A DNA stretch of 64,000 nucleotides from Prochlorococcus sp. AG-686-J21 (GTDB lineage Bacteria; Cyanobacteriota; Cyanobacteriia; PCC-6307; Cyanobiaceae), in the NCBI GenBank assembly GCA_003210285.1, contig QCVS01000004.1, positions 1 through 64,000 on the forward strand, read 5' to 3'. Numbering within the stretch: the first letter of the stretch is position 1; every line of letters starts with the position of its first letter. Position numbers and translations under genes: made by a program. The notes under the pieces were generated by a model. That model searched no databases and was not told where the DNA came from. It saw only the letters and a list, made by a program, of their open reading frames with translations. This document shows, piece after piece, positions 16,511 through 24,819 of this stretch.

Positions 16511-16960
16511 TTACTGATTTTGAATTTCCTTTAAGACTCTTATTGCCTCTTTAATGTGTTCTGGGCCATTCAACAAATCTCGAAAGATATGTTTAACAAA
16601 TCCATTTCTATCAATCACATAGGTAACTCTTCCATCTAATAACCCTAGTACTTTGGGTACTTTGAAAGCTTTTCTTAGTGAATCATTTTCATCACATAAC
16701 AAAGGATATTGTAATTTATTTTTATTAGCAAATGCCAAGTGGCTTGAAGAACTACCATTACTCACTCCCCAAACTTGCGCACCAAGGACTTTAAAAAGGT
16801 CATACTTATCTCTAAATCCACAAACCTCTATCGTGCATCCTGGGGTATCATCCTTTGGATAAAAGAATAAAACTAAAGGAGTTTTTAATCCATTATTTGT
16901 TCTTTTTGTCCCATTCTGATCTAGTAAAGAAAATTGTGGTACTTTATCTCCAATCTGCAA
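16511..16960 (-). CDS. bcp: peroxiredoxin Q / BCP thiol peroxidase
   Basis: 149 aa, standard. Thioredoxin-fold peroxidase that reduces H2O2 and alkyl hydroperoxides using thioredoxin. The active-site loop FYPKDDTPGCTIEVCGFRD carries the peroxidatic Cys42 and the resolving Cys47, the 4-residue spacing of the PrxQ class. Later conserved parts include GVSNGSSSSHLAFANK and TYVIDRNGFVKHIF. Acts in defence against photosynthetic oxidants. Confidence 0.92.
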   Translation of the reverse strand: MQIGDKVPQFSLLDQNGTKRTNNGLKTPLVLFFYPKDDTPGCTIEVCGFRDKYDLFKVLGAQVWGVSNGSSSSHLAFANKNKLQYPLLCDENDSLRKAFKVPKVLGLLDGRVTYVIDRNGFVKHIFRDLLNGPEHIKEAIRVLKEIQNQ

Positions 16961-17110
16961 AATAGTTTATGTAAAACTCTATCTTAGAAGCAACTAATAT
17001 TTTTCTGTGACCAAAAACAACAAAGTTTTGGATAAATTTTTCAAACATTGTTCTAAAAGATACTAAAAGATTCTTCTAATTAACTAATGTTATTGAATAT
17101 ATCTATTCTC

Positions 17111-17218
17111 ATGGAATTTGCCATATGTAGTTTTTTATTTCTCATTCTCTTTGTGGGAATACTTTTTAATTTAAAAATAACTAACAATAAGAGAGTTAAT
17201 GAAATAAAAGAAAAATAA
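17111..17218 (+). CDS. single-helix small membrane protein, 35 aa
   Basis: ATG 17111; an in-frame ATG at 17087 would give 43 aa. One helix (ICSFLFLILFVGILF) is followed by a polar, charged tail (NLKITNNKRVNEIKEK). A weak inverted repeat follows that may end both this gene and the convergent secreted protein gene. Function unknown. Confidence 0.45.
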   Translation: MEFAICSFLFLILFVGILFNLKITNNKRVNEIKEK

Positions 17219-17255
17219 AAAAATAATAATAATTGGAATAAATAAATTCAAGATC

Positions 17256-17274
17256 TCTAAAAATGATTTTTAGA
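17256..17274. terminator. weak bidirectional terminator-like hairpin
   Basis: TCTAAAA and TTTTAGA pair around ATGAT, between two convergent small genes and overlapping the stop of the one on minus. The stem is AT-rich, so activity is uncertain. Confidence 0.3.
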
Positions 17275-17509
17275 ATTTTATATTTTCATTTGGGGTAAAT
17301 ACAGAACAATAATTACTTACAATATTTTTTAAGTCAATTTCGGAAGAACTCTTAGATTCTAATTTTAATTTATCTATAGCTTCTTTAGAATCAATCTCCC
17401 TAAGACGATATCTAGCACATGTATCGAGTACTTTAAACATTTTTGTAGTAACTGCCTTTGATGAGGGTATAAAGGCTAATAAGAAAAAAGCTGATAATAA
17501 GATTTTCAT
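17270..17509 (-). CDS. secreted/periplasmic small protein, 79 aa
   Basis: Clear signal peptide: MKILLSAFFLLAFIPSSKA with an Ala-x-Ala-like cleavage site around residue 19. The mature part of about 60 residues has two cysteines (DTCARYRLRE and NYCSVF) that could form a disulfide in the periplasm. Family not recognised. Confidence 0.65.
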   Translation of the reverse strand: MKILLSAFFLLAFIPSSKAVTTKMFKVLDTCARYRLREIDSKEAIDKLKLESKSSSEIDLKNIVSNYCSVFTPNENIKF

Positions 17510-17716
17510 TATATTTTAAAAAGTAAATTACGGTTTTTAAATTTGTTGGGTTTACACAAAGCTTATTTTTAAAGAATAAGGAAGCCAAAAATAATTGGGA
17601 TAAAATGTGGTTAATTATTGAAAAATTTTAACTTGCTGTTAACCAAAAATTTTTTATTTATCATTTTCATCCTATACAGTTTTGATATAAAGTTAGTTTT
17701 ATCTGATAAATAGATT

Positions 17717-17863
17717 TTGAAACTAATCAAACAAATAATTAAAAGACATAAAATACTTATTAAGTGGTACCAAGAAAAATTAAAATTAAGTGATTATCAA
17801 CTCCTTTGGTTAGTTTTTTTTAAGGGCGTAATAATTACAATTATTTTTTATAAACTTCTTTGA
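17717..17863 (+). CDS. small membrane-associated protein with TTG start, 48 aa
   Basis: TTG at 17717 is the first usable start after an in-frame stop at 17711. The product has a strongly basic N-terminus (KLIKQIIKRHKILIKWYQEK), LSDYQLLWLVFFKG and one hydrophobic helix at the end (VIITIIFYKLL). The coherent basic-then-hydrophobic layout is unlikely by chance. It lies upstream of tatA on the same strand, 91 bp away. Confidence 0.45.
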   Translation: MKLIKQIIKRHKILIKWYQEKLKLSDYQLLWLVFFKGVIITIIFYKLL

Positions 17864-17954
17864 AGAGTAACAAAGCGAGTTTATAAAAAGATATTTTCAA
17901 ATCATTAGATTATATTAATAGTAGATTTAACAATGAATTAAATAGACTTCTATC

Positions 17955-18245
17955 ATGAATATCTTTGGGGTCGGTTTACCAGAAGTAACAGTAATTTTAA
18001 TTCTAGCTCTATTAATTTTTGGTCCTAAGAAATTACCAGAATTAGGAAAACAACTTGGCAAAACATTAAAAAGCTTAAAGAAAGCGTCGAATGAATTTCA
18101 AAATGAGATAGATCAAGTAATTAATGAGCCAGAGAAAGAAAATTTACCAAAATCTCCTCAAAAAAAATTCATAAAGGATCTCGATCAAGTTACTAAAGAA
18201 TCAGAGGAAAAGGATTTCTTAGAATCAGATAATAATGATAAATGA
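17955..18245 (+). CDS. tatA: twin-arginine translocase subunit TatA
   Basis: 96 aa. One N-terminal membrane helix (LPEVTVILILALLIF), the FGPKKLPELGKQLGKTLKSLKKA hinge and amphipathic helix, and an acidic variable tail. These are the TatA/E signature parts. TatA oligomers form the pore that moves folded proteins across the thylakoid or cytoplasmic membrane with TatC. The last 11 bp overlap the next gene, so both are probably translated from one mRNA. Confidence 0.92.
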   Translation: MNIFGVGLPEVTVILILALLIFGPKKLPELGKQLGKTLKSLKKASNEFQNEIDQVINEPEKENLPKSPQKKFIKDLDQVTKESEEKDFLESDNNDK

Positions 18246-18642
18246 GATAATTCAGAGGCCAATTACGCCTATAGAAGAATTTGAAATCGCCTTAAATAAA
18301 GCAAAACTTTCAGATGAAGATTATGAATTGATTGACTACATCAGATACACTAGTGTTTTTACCCAACCAAGTCTTGTTAAAGATTTAAAAAGGCCATCCA
18401 AACCACCTCTACTTACGAATCTTTGCCAAATATGCAGGAAAATTGGGTCAGAGATGCCTGAGCACTTTAAAAAAGTAATTGATTGGTCAATCCAAATGAG
18501 TGAACATGACACAAGATGGGATGGCCATCTAATTTGTGCAGAGGCATTAAACGTAGATAATATCCCAATAAGTCCTTCCCATGGAACATCTTTATTTGAT
18601 GTTCTTGTAGTACACAAAGAATTATTTCTCGGATTTGATTAG
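18235..18642 (+). CDS. hypothetical protein downstream of tatA, 135 aa
   Basis: Overlaps the 3' end of tatA by 11 bp. Soluble. Motifs seen: LSDEDYELIDYIRYTSVF, a short C-x2-C (NLCQICRKIG), HDTRWDGHLICAEAL and SPSHGTSLFDVLVVH. Several His/Cys/Asp residues could bind metal, but no family is recognised. The translational overlap with tatA suggests coexpression, not necessarily a Tat role. Confidence 0.7.
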   Translation: MINEIIQRPITPIEEFEIALNKAKLSDEDYELIDYIRYTSVFTQPSLVKDLKRPSKPPLLTNLCQICRKIGSEMPEHFKKVIDWSIQMSEHDTRWDGHLICAEALNVDNIPISPSHGTSLFDVLVVHKELFLGFD

Positions 18643-18651
18643 CTAAAAATG

Positions 18652-18972
18652 TTAATCATCTAGCGGAATTGAATCGGTATCAATTACGTCTTTGGAATCT
18701 TCATATTTACTTCTCTTAGTATCAATCCAGTTATTAATAGATGCCACAACTGGAAGGGAACCTCTATAAATAAAAATTGAAGTTGGCAAAGCACTCAATA
18801 ATCCAACCAAAGGATTTTTGAAAAGTAATCTTCCTGCTTTGATATTAAATAAGATTATAAGAATTGATGGAATCAAAACTTTAATTACTGTTTTTAAAGC
18901 CTCAATCCAACCGACACGATATATCCACCATATCAACACTATTCCAACTACATATAAAAATAGGTAAGTCAT
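18652..18972 (-). CDS. hypothetical membrane protein, 106 aa
   Basis: Three hydrophobic segments (about 2-18, 27-46, 53-70), then a polar acidic tail (SKYEDSKDVIDTDSIPLDD). Resembles small cyanobacterial membrane proteins of unknown role. It converges with the 135-aa gene (9 bp apart). Confidence 0.65.
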   Translation of the reverse strand: MTYLFLYVVGIVLIWWIYRVGWIEALKTVIKVLIPSILIILFNIKAGRLLFKNPLVGLLSALPTSIFIYRGSLPVVASINNWIDTKRSKYEDSKDVIDTDSIPLDD

Positions 18973-19069
18973 ATATTTAATATAGTATTTATTATATTTT
19001 ATTGGTCTTTACAAAAAACAATTTATTTTTTTTCTAAGGCTTTAATATAAATTACTCGTAATCGTTAAA

Positions 19070-19285
19070 ATGAGTTTCTCTGAAATAAGAAAATTTTTAA
19101 AACAAATGCAGTCAGAAGATAATTTAAGAAAGAAGGTTACCTCTTCTGCAACCGCCGATGATGTAGCACTTATTGCTCAAAAAATTGGATATAGTTTCTC
19201 TGGTGATGATCTTTTAAGATTTAATGGCCAAAAAGTAGATAAAGTCACCGTCAGAAAAGTTGATCACCCCGGGGAATATCACTGA
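19070..19285 (+). CDS. Nif11-like protein without core peptide, 71 aa
   Basis: The N-terminal 50 residues fit the Nif11 domain: MSFSEIRKFLKQMQSEDNLR, then DDVALIAQKIGYSFSGDDLLRF. In prochlorosin precursors this domain is a leader followed by a Gly-Gly-type cleavage site and a Cys/Ser/Thr-rich core. Here there is no GG site and no cysteine, and the tail is a short polar one (KVTVRKVDHPGEYH). No lanthionine synthetase lies nearby. So this is probably a stand-alone Nif11-type protein, not a peptide precursor. Confidence 0.75.
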   Translation: MSFSEIRKFLKQMQSEDNLRKKVTSSATADDVALIAQKIGYSFSGDDLLRFNGQKVDKVTVRKVDHPGEYH

Positions 19286-19289
19286 ATGT

Positions 19290-19790
19290 TCAAGACTTAA
19301 TCCAAATTGCAAGTCCTCCGCCTCTTCCTCTTGCACACATCCAATTTTTTTCTTTACCTATAGCTATTAAAGAGAAAAAAGGCATTTGCTTTTCTTCTGG
19401 TTTTTTTAAAGGTTTTTTAACTAAGTTAAAGTTTCCTATATTTATTAATACATTCTCGAAGAAAAAAGGCAAAAGAGGCCTTGAACCCTTTAATGATGCT
19501 TGCCCGCAAAAAACAATCGATAATATCCCAAAACTAACTGAGTTTATTATCTTGTAATCAACTATATTATTTTGAGAATTGTTTTTTTTTAGTTCTAATT
19601 TTGCTGATAATACTTGAAGAATGGAACTAGATATATTATCTATTTCTTCTGAGCCTTTCTTCCATACAGAATTAAATTTCCAAGTTCCTATTAAATCTTC
19701 ATATCCAATACTACTTCCATCTTTTTTAGAAATACTCTCTAAATTTTTTATTTCCATATATTGTGGTAAATTTTTAGCCTCAAGAATCAT
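19290..19790 (-). CDS. hypothetical protein, 166 aa (possible PAP/fibrillin-like)
   Basis: Soluble beta-rich sequence with LIGTWKFNSVWKKGSEEI near residue 33, FGILSIVFCGQASLKGSRPLLPFFFE, and a very distinctive end MCARGRGGGLAIWIK. The order (GTW start, lipocalin-like strands, PFFSLIAIG...ARG...) recalls plastid lipid-associated (fibrillin/lipocalin-type) proteins, but I am not sure. It converges with the Nif11-like gene (4 bp gap). Confidence 0.6.
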   Translation of the reverse strand: MILEAKNLPQYMEIKNLESISKKDGSSIGYEDLIGTWKFNSVWKKGSEEIDNISSSILQVLSAKLELKKNNSQNNIVDYKIINSVSFGILSIVFCGQASLKGSRPLLPFFFENVLINIGNFNLVKKPLKKPEEKQMPFFSLIAIGKEKNWMCARGRGGGLAIWIKS

Positions 19791-19942
19791 CTTAAATATT
19801 ATTTTTGTTCATCATAAATAAGTTTCATTAAAAAAAGGAATAAAATTTCTTCTTTATTTCAAAATATTTCTAAGAATGTCGAATACAGATACACATTCGT
19901 TACAAATTTCAATTAATATATTTACATAAGTTAATTTTTAAA

Positions 19943-20053
19943 ATGGATTTTATTTCTAAAAGACAAGGTCATATACCTCTTAAGGCTGTTCCTTACATAT
20001 TTTTCCTTGCAGTTGTTTTAAGTATCACTTCAACAACAAGTACTTTTGTTTAA
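19943..20053 (+). CDS. single-helix small membrane protein, 36 aa
   Basis: ATG 19943 to TAA. Basic start (MDFISKRQGHIPLK), one helix (AVPYIFFLAVVLSIT), Ser/Thr-rich end. It lies 34 bp upstream of the CrtISO-like gene on the same strand. Function unknown. Confidence 0.5.
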   Translation: MDFISKRQGHIPLKAVPYIFFLAVVLSITSTTSTFV

Positions 20054-20087
20054 ACTTTAAGATTAATTCTTTTGGTTTAATTTTTTG

Positions 20088-21617
20088 ATGAAAAAATACG
20101 ATGTAATAATTATAGGCAGTGGTATTGGGGGTTTATGTTGCGGCTCGATATTAGCCCTTGCAGGTAAAAAAGTTCTAATTTCTGAAGCTCATTCTCAACC
20201 GGGAGGTGTTGCGCATAGCTTTAACAGAAAAGGTTACAAGTTTGAATCTGGTCCTTCATTATGGAGTGGTATTGGCAAATGGCCTACGACAAACCCTTTA
20301 GGTCAAATACTTAGATTACTTGACGAAAAGGTTGAACTTATTAAATATCAAGGATGGCATGTCAGTGTTCCTGAAGGCGAATTTAATTTAGAAGTCGGAC
20401 TAGAACCATTTAAAGAAAGAATAAGATTATTAAGAGGTAACAAATCAGTTAAAGAATGGGATTCATTTGTATCAGGGATAAGACCCCTTAGTCAAATAGT
20501 TAGCGAAATACCTCTACTCTCCAGTTCACCTGAAACAATTAATTTTTTAGAAATTATAAAATTAGCGTCTAAATTCTTACCTAATATAAAATTATTACCA
20601 AAGCTTAATGGGGGTTTTGGTGATATTGTCGACAGTCATCTTAATGATCCTTTCCTTAGAAATTGGGTTGATTTACTTAGTTTTTTAATAAGTGGAATGC
20701 CAATGCATGATACAAATTCTGCCGCGATGGCTACTTTATTTGATGAATGGTTTAAACCTGAATCTTATTTAGAATATCCAAAGGGAGGAAGCGAAAGTAT
20801 AGTAAAGGCACTAGTTGATGCTTTCAAAAAAAATGGCGGTGAACTAATTCTTTCTTCTAAAGTAGAGGCTATAAACTTTAGTAAAAATATTGCTTCAGGT
20901 GTAACTTTAGAAAATGGTTCTAATTTCATTTCGAACTTTGTTGTAATGAATACTGACGCTTGGACTTCAAGAAAATTAATTCCACAAGAACTCCAAAAAC
21001 AATGGGGCCCAAAGGCTAAAGATATTAATAAATGCGGTTCTTTTCTTCATATTCATTTAGGTTTTGATGCCTCAGGCCTACAAAATTTACCTATTCATGC
21101 AATACACGTTGATAACTGGGATAGAGGAATTACTGCAGAAAGAAATGTGGCAGTTTTCTCAATTCCTTCTGTATTAGATAAGAGTATGGCACCAACAGGT
21201 AAACATGTCCTACATGGATATACTCCAGCCAATGAACCATGGGAAATTTGGGAGAATTTAAACTCTAATGATTTAAATTACAAAGAACTTAAAGAGGAAA
21301 GATGTTCAATATTTCTCAAATCTTTAAGAAAAATAATACCTGATATAGATAATAGAATTGAGATCAAATTGCTTGGCACTCCTTTAACTCATAAAAAGTA
21401 TACAAATACTTATTGTGGTAGCTACGGGCCAGCATTATCGGCTGCCCAAGGACTATTCCCAGGATGTAAAACACCTGTTAAAAATTTGCTTACTTGTGGA
21501 GCAAGTACATTCCCCGGAATTGGCATACCTGCCGTCTCAGCAAGTGGAGCATATGCTGCTGAAAAAATCATGGGGAAGAAGGCATATAAAAATCTTCTTA
21601 AAACGATAGATCTTTAA
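20088..21617 (+). CDS. CrtISO-like carotenoid isomerase / FAD oxidoreductase
   Basis: 509 aa from ATG 20088 (a TTG one codon earlier is less likely). N-terminal Rossmann motif VIIIGSGIGGLCCGSILALAG, then EAHSQPGGVAHSF, and KFESGPSLWSG. The C-terminus has the FAD-binding signature CGASTFPGIGIPAVSASGAYAAEK. These place it with the CrtI/CrtH-type phytoene desaturase and prolycopene isomerase group. CrtISO converts poly-cis lycopene to all-trans in the carotenoid path. Cyanobacteria carry more than one paralogue, so the exact substrate is uncertain. Confidence 0.82.
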   Translation: MKKYDVIIIGSGIGGLCCGSILALAGKKVLISEAHSQPGGVAHSFNRKGYKFESGPSLWSGIGKWPTTNPLGQILRLLDEKVELIKYQGWHVSVPEGEFNLEVGLEPFKERIRLLRGNKSVKEWDSFVSGIRPLSQIVSEIPLLSSSPETINFLEIIKLASKFLPNIKLLPKLNGGFGDIVDSHLNDPFLRNWVDLLSFLISGMPMHDTNSAAMATLFDEWFKPESYLEYPKGGSESIVKALVDAFKKNGGELILSSKVEAINFSKNIASGVTLENGSNFISNFVVMNTDAWTSRKLIPQELQKQWGPKAKDINKCGSFLHIHLGFDASGLQNLPIHAIHVDNWDRGITAERNVAVFSIPSVLDKSMAPTGKHVLHGYTPANEPWEIWENLNSNDLNYKELKEERCSIFLKSLRKIIPDIDNRIEIKLLGTPLTHKKYTNTYCGSYGPALSAAQGLFPGCKTPVKNLLTCGASTFPGIGIPAVSASGAYAAEKIMGKKAYKNLLKTIDL

Positions 21618-21731
21618 AACATTCGACAAAACTAAAAAAAGACCTTTAGTTAAGAAATAAGAAGAAAAAAAGTTATTTTTTTTGTGGATGATATTCTTTA
21701 TTTGAATATAACTTTTACTTATAGTTTTTAT

Positions 21732-21935
21732 ATGTTTTTCTTATCTATTCCCCAGGCTTGGCACTTAGCGGGTACTTGGTCAGAGCAGCTACCAAACGAT
21801 TCAAATCTAATAGGAATGAGTCAAACAGAACTGATGATGACTTTGCATTCAATCTTTGTACCACTTTTATTAGTAATTTCATATTTCCTATTTCTAAAAA
21901 TCTCTAAAGACGAATCAAAAAAAGTTAAAGGATAA
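21732..21935 (+). CDS. small membrane protein, about 67 aa
   Basis: Start uncertain: ATG 21732 gives 67 aa; a GTG at 21684 gives 83 aa. The core (LSIPQAWHLAGTWSEQLPNDS, then MSQTELMMTLHSIFVPLLLVISYFLFLK) has one or two hydrophobic segments and a basic tail. Not recognised. Confidence 0.55.
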   Translation: MFFLSIPQAWHLAGTWSEQLPNDSNLIGMSQTELMMTLHSIFVPLLLVISYFLFLKISKDESKKVKG

Positions 21936-21954
21936 TATCTTCCAGAAGAAGTTT

Positions 21955-22254
21955 TTATTTTGCTGAACTTCTTCTAAAAACTTTTCTTCCACTAGAAGTA
22001 TCAACGGAAGTAGATTTACTATCTTCTTTAGTATTGGAATTACCCTCAACATTTTCAATATCGCTTTTATCCATTTCAGCACAAACCCCTACTACCATTG
22101 CTGCTTGCAACTGATCTGGTAAATCCCCAATCGTTAACAAAGCTTTTAAAACCAGCTGAAGGCGAGTTTCCCTATCTATTTCTGGCCTTAGCTTTTTAAC
22201 CGTATTCCAAAGTTCTTGAGTAACTTCTTTCAAAAGTTCGCGATCTACAGACAA
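21955..22254 (-). CDS. hypothetical protein, 99 aa
   Basis: N-terminal 65 residues are a compact helical region (LLKEVTQELWNTVKKLRPEIDRETRLQLVLKALL, split across helices; then DLPDQLQAAMVVGVCAEMDKSD). The rest is a low-complexity Ser/Asp/Lys tail ending RKVFRRSSAK. The ordered part looks conserved and soluble. Function unknown. Confidence 0.65.
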   Translation of the reverse strand: MSVDRELLKEVTQELWNTVKKLRPEIDRETRLQLVLKALLTIGDLPDQLQAAMVVGVCAEMDKSDIENVEGNSNTKEDSKSTSVDTSSGRKVFRRSSAK

Positions 22255-22347
22255 ATTTAAAACCTTTTTGTATTTATATTAATCTAACAAAGAATAGGGA
22301 TTCTTAAAATATTTTTCGTAAAACTGAATATTAGTTGAAATTTTTAA

Positions 22348-22548
22348 TTACGTAAAAGCAAGTTGTATTTGTTTAGGAAGTTTGTTATTTTCTTGTAAAT
22401 TTTTAGTATTTTTTACATTTTTTAAATTACTAAAAAACTTTTTTTTAATTTTTATTGGAGTACTAGAGAATTTACAATTAGTTCTTGAAAGTGAGTTCCA
22501 CTCTTTTGGATTAAATGTAGCGTAGGGGGAAGAAGATAAAATTTTCAT
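22348..22548 (-). CDS. possible basic protein, 66 aa
   Basis: ATG 22548. The sequence is Lys/Asn/Ser-rich (FFSNLKNVKNTKNLQENNK) with a short ordered-looking start (SPYATFNPKEWNSLSRTNCKF). Composition is close to what AT-rich spacer DNA would encode, so this may be non-coding. Confidence 0.35.
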   Translation of the reverse strand: MKILSSSPYATFNPKEWNSLSRTNCKFSSTPIKIKKKFFSNLKNVKNTKNLQENNKLPKQIQLAFT

Positions 22549-22839
22549 TTCTAATAATACATTAGTACTAATAATAGTACATAAATACCATCAAGCAACT
22601 AGTCAGTCATAAAAGTCTTTATTTTGACAAGTAAATTTTAAAATAATTTATCTTTTCAGGCATATTTATAAGTTTTTTATATATTTCTTGGTATCATCAA
22701 TGACAAATCAACCCTTAACTTAAGCAATTCCTAACCAATACCCTTAAAATCCCTTTAGATAGGGAAATTTGTTGAAATTAATATTGACAAGATATTTTGC
22801 TTTAAGGCTCCTATAAAAAAATTAAGTTATTTTTATCTC
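22549..22839. other. intergenic stretch, 291 bp
   Basis: I see no supported gene. It contains a short inverted repeat CCCT/AGGG near 22750-22765 and a TTGACA-like hexamer at 22786-22791 upstream of the 102-aa gene, but without a well-spaced -10. Confidence 0.4.
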
Positions 22840-23148
22840 ATGCTTTTAAGTAATCAAAAAAGACTAAAAATCCAAGAAATAGTTAGAAGAATATCTTTAG
22901 ATAAAGAAGTTTCGTTAAAAGAAAGAATATACGTCGAAAAATACGCAAAACACAGCTCGATAATATCTCTTTGGTTAAAAAAAGCAAATAGTATCAGAAG
23001 ACATGGAAGACAGAGCGAAGGTAGTATTAATGAGCTAATTCAATCACTAGGGATTGATGGATTAGATGGAGAGAATCATTTCAATCCAAATAAAGATGAT
23101 ATTTCTGACTGGTTTGGAAGTTCACCTGACTGGATTAAAAGGAGCTAG
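22840..23148 (+). CDS. hypothetical protein, 102 aa
   Basis: Basic, helical N-terminus (LSNQKRLKIQEIVRRISLDKEVSLKER), a middle rich in polar residues (RRHGRQSEGSINELIQSLG) and an acidic/aromatic end (DDISDWFGSSPDWIKRS). Soluble. It looks like a conserved picocyanobacterial protein; no function assigned. Confidence 0.65.
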   Translation: MLLSNQKRLKIQEIVRRISLDKEVSLKERIYVEKYAKHSSIISLWLKKANSIRRHGRQSEGSINELIQSLGIDGLDGENHFNPNKDDISDWFGSSPDWIKRS

Positions 23149-23163
23149 AAAATCATCTAATCT

Positions 23164-23277
23164 CTAATTTATCCATGCATTAGAGAATAAATAAACACTT
23201 GCTACTGATATGGTCCCCCAAAAAATCCAAGGGAGCAACTTTATAGGAAACAAGTATTTGTTAGTAAATGTATTCAT
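23164..23277 (-). CDS. single-helix small membrane protein, 37 aa
   Basis: ATG 23277 to TAG. Polar start (MNTFTNKYLFPIK) then one helix (LLPWIFWGTISVASVYLF). Convergent with the 102-aa gene. Function unknown. Confidence 0.45.
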   Translation of the reverse strand: MNTFTNKYLFPIKLLPWIFWGTISVASVYLFSNAWIN

Positions 23278-23437
23278 AAAATAATCTAATATCTAACTAG
23301 ATTATTTGCAATTTTGAATTTTGAAAATAGGTTTAATTGCTCTAATAACTAAAAATGAATGATATTAATATTAAACACGTAAATAATGTACTAAATATGT
23401 ATTAGAAAACTAGCGTAGTTTATTACCAGCTCAACAA

Positions 23438-23578
23438 TTAAGCAGCTATCTTTTCATTATTAACTTCAAAATCAATTTTCTTGCTATTTTGTTCATTTGA
23501 ATTATCCCAATATTTAATAAGTCTTTCTAACTCATTAATTCTTTTTTTAGCATTGGCAATCTTTTCAGTTGAAGTCAT
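23438..23578 (-). CDS. small helical hypothetical protein, 46 aa
   Basis: ATG 23578 to TAA. MTSTEKIANAKKRINELERLIKYW looks like one amphipathic helix or short coiled coil with leucine/isoleucine heptads, followed by a polar tail. Function unknown. Confidence 0.5.
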   Translation of the reverse strand: MTSTEKIANAKKRINELERLIKYWDNSNEQNSKKIDFEVNNEKIAA

Positions 23579-23733
23579 TTAAAAAATTTAGCTATTTAAA
23601 ATATGCATTAAAAAATTTTTTTTTCAATACTTAATTTTGATTTGCTTAAACTTTAAAAATATTAATTATTAGTTAAAAATTTAAACGCCTAGTATTTAAG
23701 TAATTATACTTATTATTAGAGACTGAGGTTTTT

Positions 23734-24243
23734 ATGAAAAAATTGAATTCATTTATTCTAAATAATACGGTTAAAATTCTTGATTTTGTTTATTCTGATA
23801 GGCATTTACAGAGATTTTGGGTATTAGAAGTTATTGCAAGGTCTCCTTATTTTGCTTTTCTTTCTGTTCTTCATTTCAAAGAATCACTTGGAATAAAAAA
23901 TGACATCACAATGTTTTTGATGAAAGAACATTTTTACCAAGCCATTAATGAAACGGAGCACCTAAAAGAAATGGAGAAAAGAGGGGGAGACAAGTTTTGG
24001 ATCGACAGGTTTTTAGCAAGACACCTTGTACTTGTCTATTACTGGATCATGGTTATTTATTATTTCTTTTCTCCAAAAAATGCTTATGACGTAAATATCA
24101 AAATTGAAGAGCATGCATTTAATACTTATACAAAATACCTAAAAGACCACCCTGAAGATCAAAAGATAAAAGAAATTGCGCAAGACGAACTTAATCACGT
24201 TGAAGAACTTAATGAAGCTTTAGCGATGATAACTCAATCTTAA
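23734..24243 (+). CDS. ptox: plastoquinol terminal oxidase, PTOX/AOX family
   Basis: 169 aa. Diiron membrane-bound oxidase passing electrons from plastoquinol to O2, a safety valve for photosynthesis at high light or low iron. AOX/PTOX signatures: VLEVIARSPYFAFLSVLHF (ligand Glu32), NETEHLKEME (Glu73, His76), KIEEHAFNTYTKYLKDHP (Glu125/126) and QDELNHVEELNEA (Glu152, His155). Four Glu and two His, the full ligand set, are seen. It is shorter than plant PTOX: the loop between HAF and the last DE-x2-H is much reduced. Its 3' end overlaps the convergent membrane gene by 4 bp. Confidence 0.88.
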   Translation: MKKLNSFILNNTVKILDFVYSDRHLQRFWVLEVIARSPYFAFLSVLHFKESLGIKNDITMFLMKEHFYQAINETEHLKEMEKRGGDKFWIDRFLARHLVLVYYWIMVIYYFFSPKNAYDVNIKIEEHAFNTYTKYLKDHPEDQKIKEIAQDELNHVEELNEALAMITQS

Positions 24244-24674
24244 ATTAATACTGAAAAATCAAGAAACAATACCGCAAACATTATTGAGGAAGAAATCAAG
24301 CTGATTCCAATAATTAATGTGACATAACCTTTTCGCCTTGGCAATTTATAAAAGAGCAATCCAATTACTATTGCAATTATCACGGTAAAAAATATTACGA
24401 TTTTTTCAGTTAAAGAATTTAGATGAAGTACTAAATTTGTACTTTCAAAGAGTTTTAGATAATTAGATAAAAATACTTCGCCTTCAATTTTTTTAAAATA
24501 TAAGAATGTACTTATCAGAGCAGAACTCAATAAAGAAAAGACTACTAGAGCGCTAATTGGTTTAGTAAGTCTATTGATTGTTCTATTGAAACTTACTAGC
24601 AGAATTAATATGAATAAAGCCATACCCATTGGTATCAAGGGGATCAAGATAGATATGTTTATGGAATTTCCCAC
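24240..24674 (-). CDS. membrane protein resembling the N-terminus of NdhF/NuoL, 144 aa
   Basis: Four hydrophobic helices (about 7-27, 39-60, 88-108, 117-140). The order IPLIPMGMALFILILL, then LVLHLNSLTEKIVIFFTVIIAIVIGLL (split by polar residues) and GYVTLIIGISLISSSIMF recalls the first helices of proton-pumping NDH-1 subunit L/F, which are far longer. It may be a truncated relative or an unrelated membrane protein. It overlaps convergently with the PTOX gene by 4 bp, so the pair may be read in opposite regimes. Confidence 0.5.
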   Translation of the reverse strand: MGNSINISILIPLIPMGMALFILILLVSFNRTINRLTKPISALVVFSLLSSALISTFLYFKKIEGEVFLSNYLKLFESTNLVLHLNSLTEKIVIFFTVIIAIVIGLLFYKLPRRKGYVTLIIGISLISSSIMFAVLFLDFSVLI

Positions 24675-24819
24675 GAAAGAATTTAGAATTTATTTTTAAT
24701 TTTATAATATTTAAAGACTTAATTTAACTACTTAAGATTTATATAAAATTTTAATGTAAATAGTACCTATTGCTTTCTGTGTCAGTTGATACGAAAATTA
24801 AATTACTAACGATAAAGTC

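Noticed and set aside
16653-16862. 69-codon plus-strand frame
   Set aside because: Antisense shadow inside the peroxiredoxin gene.
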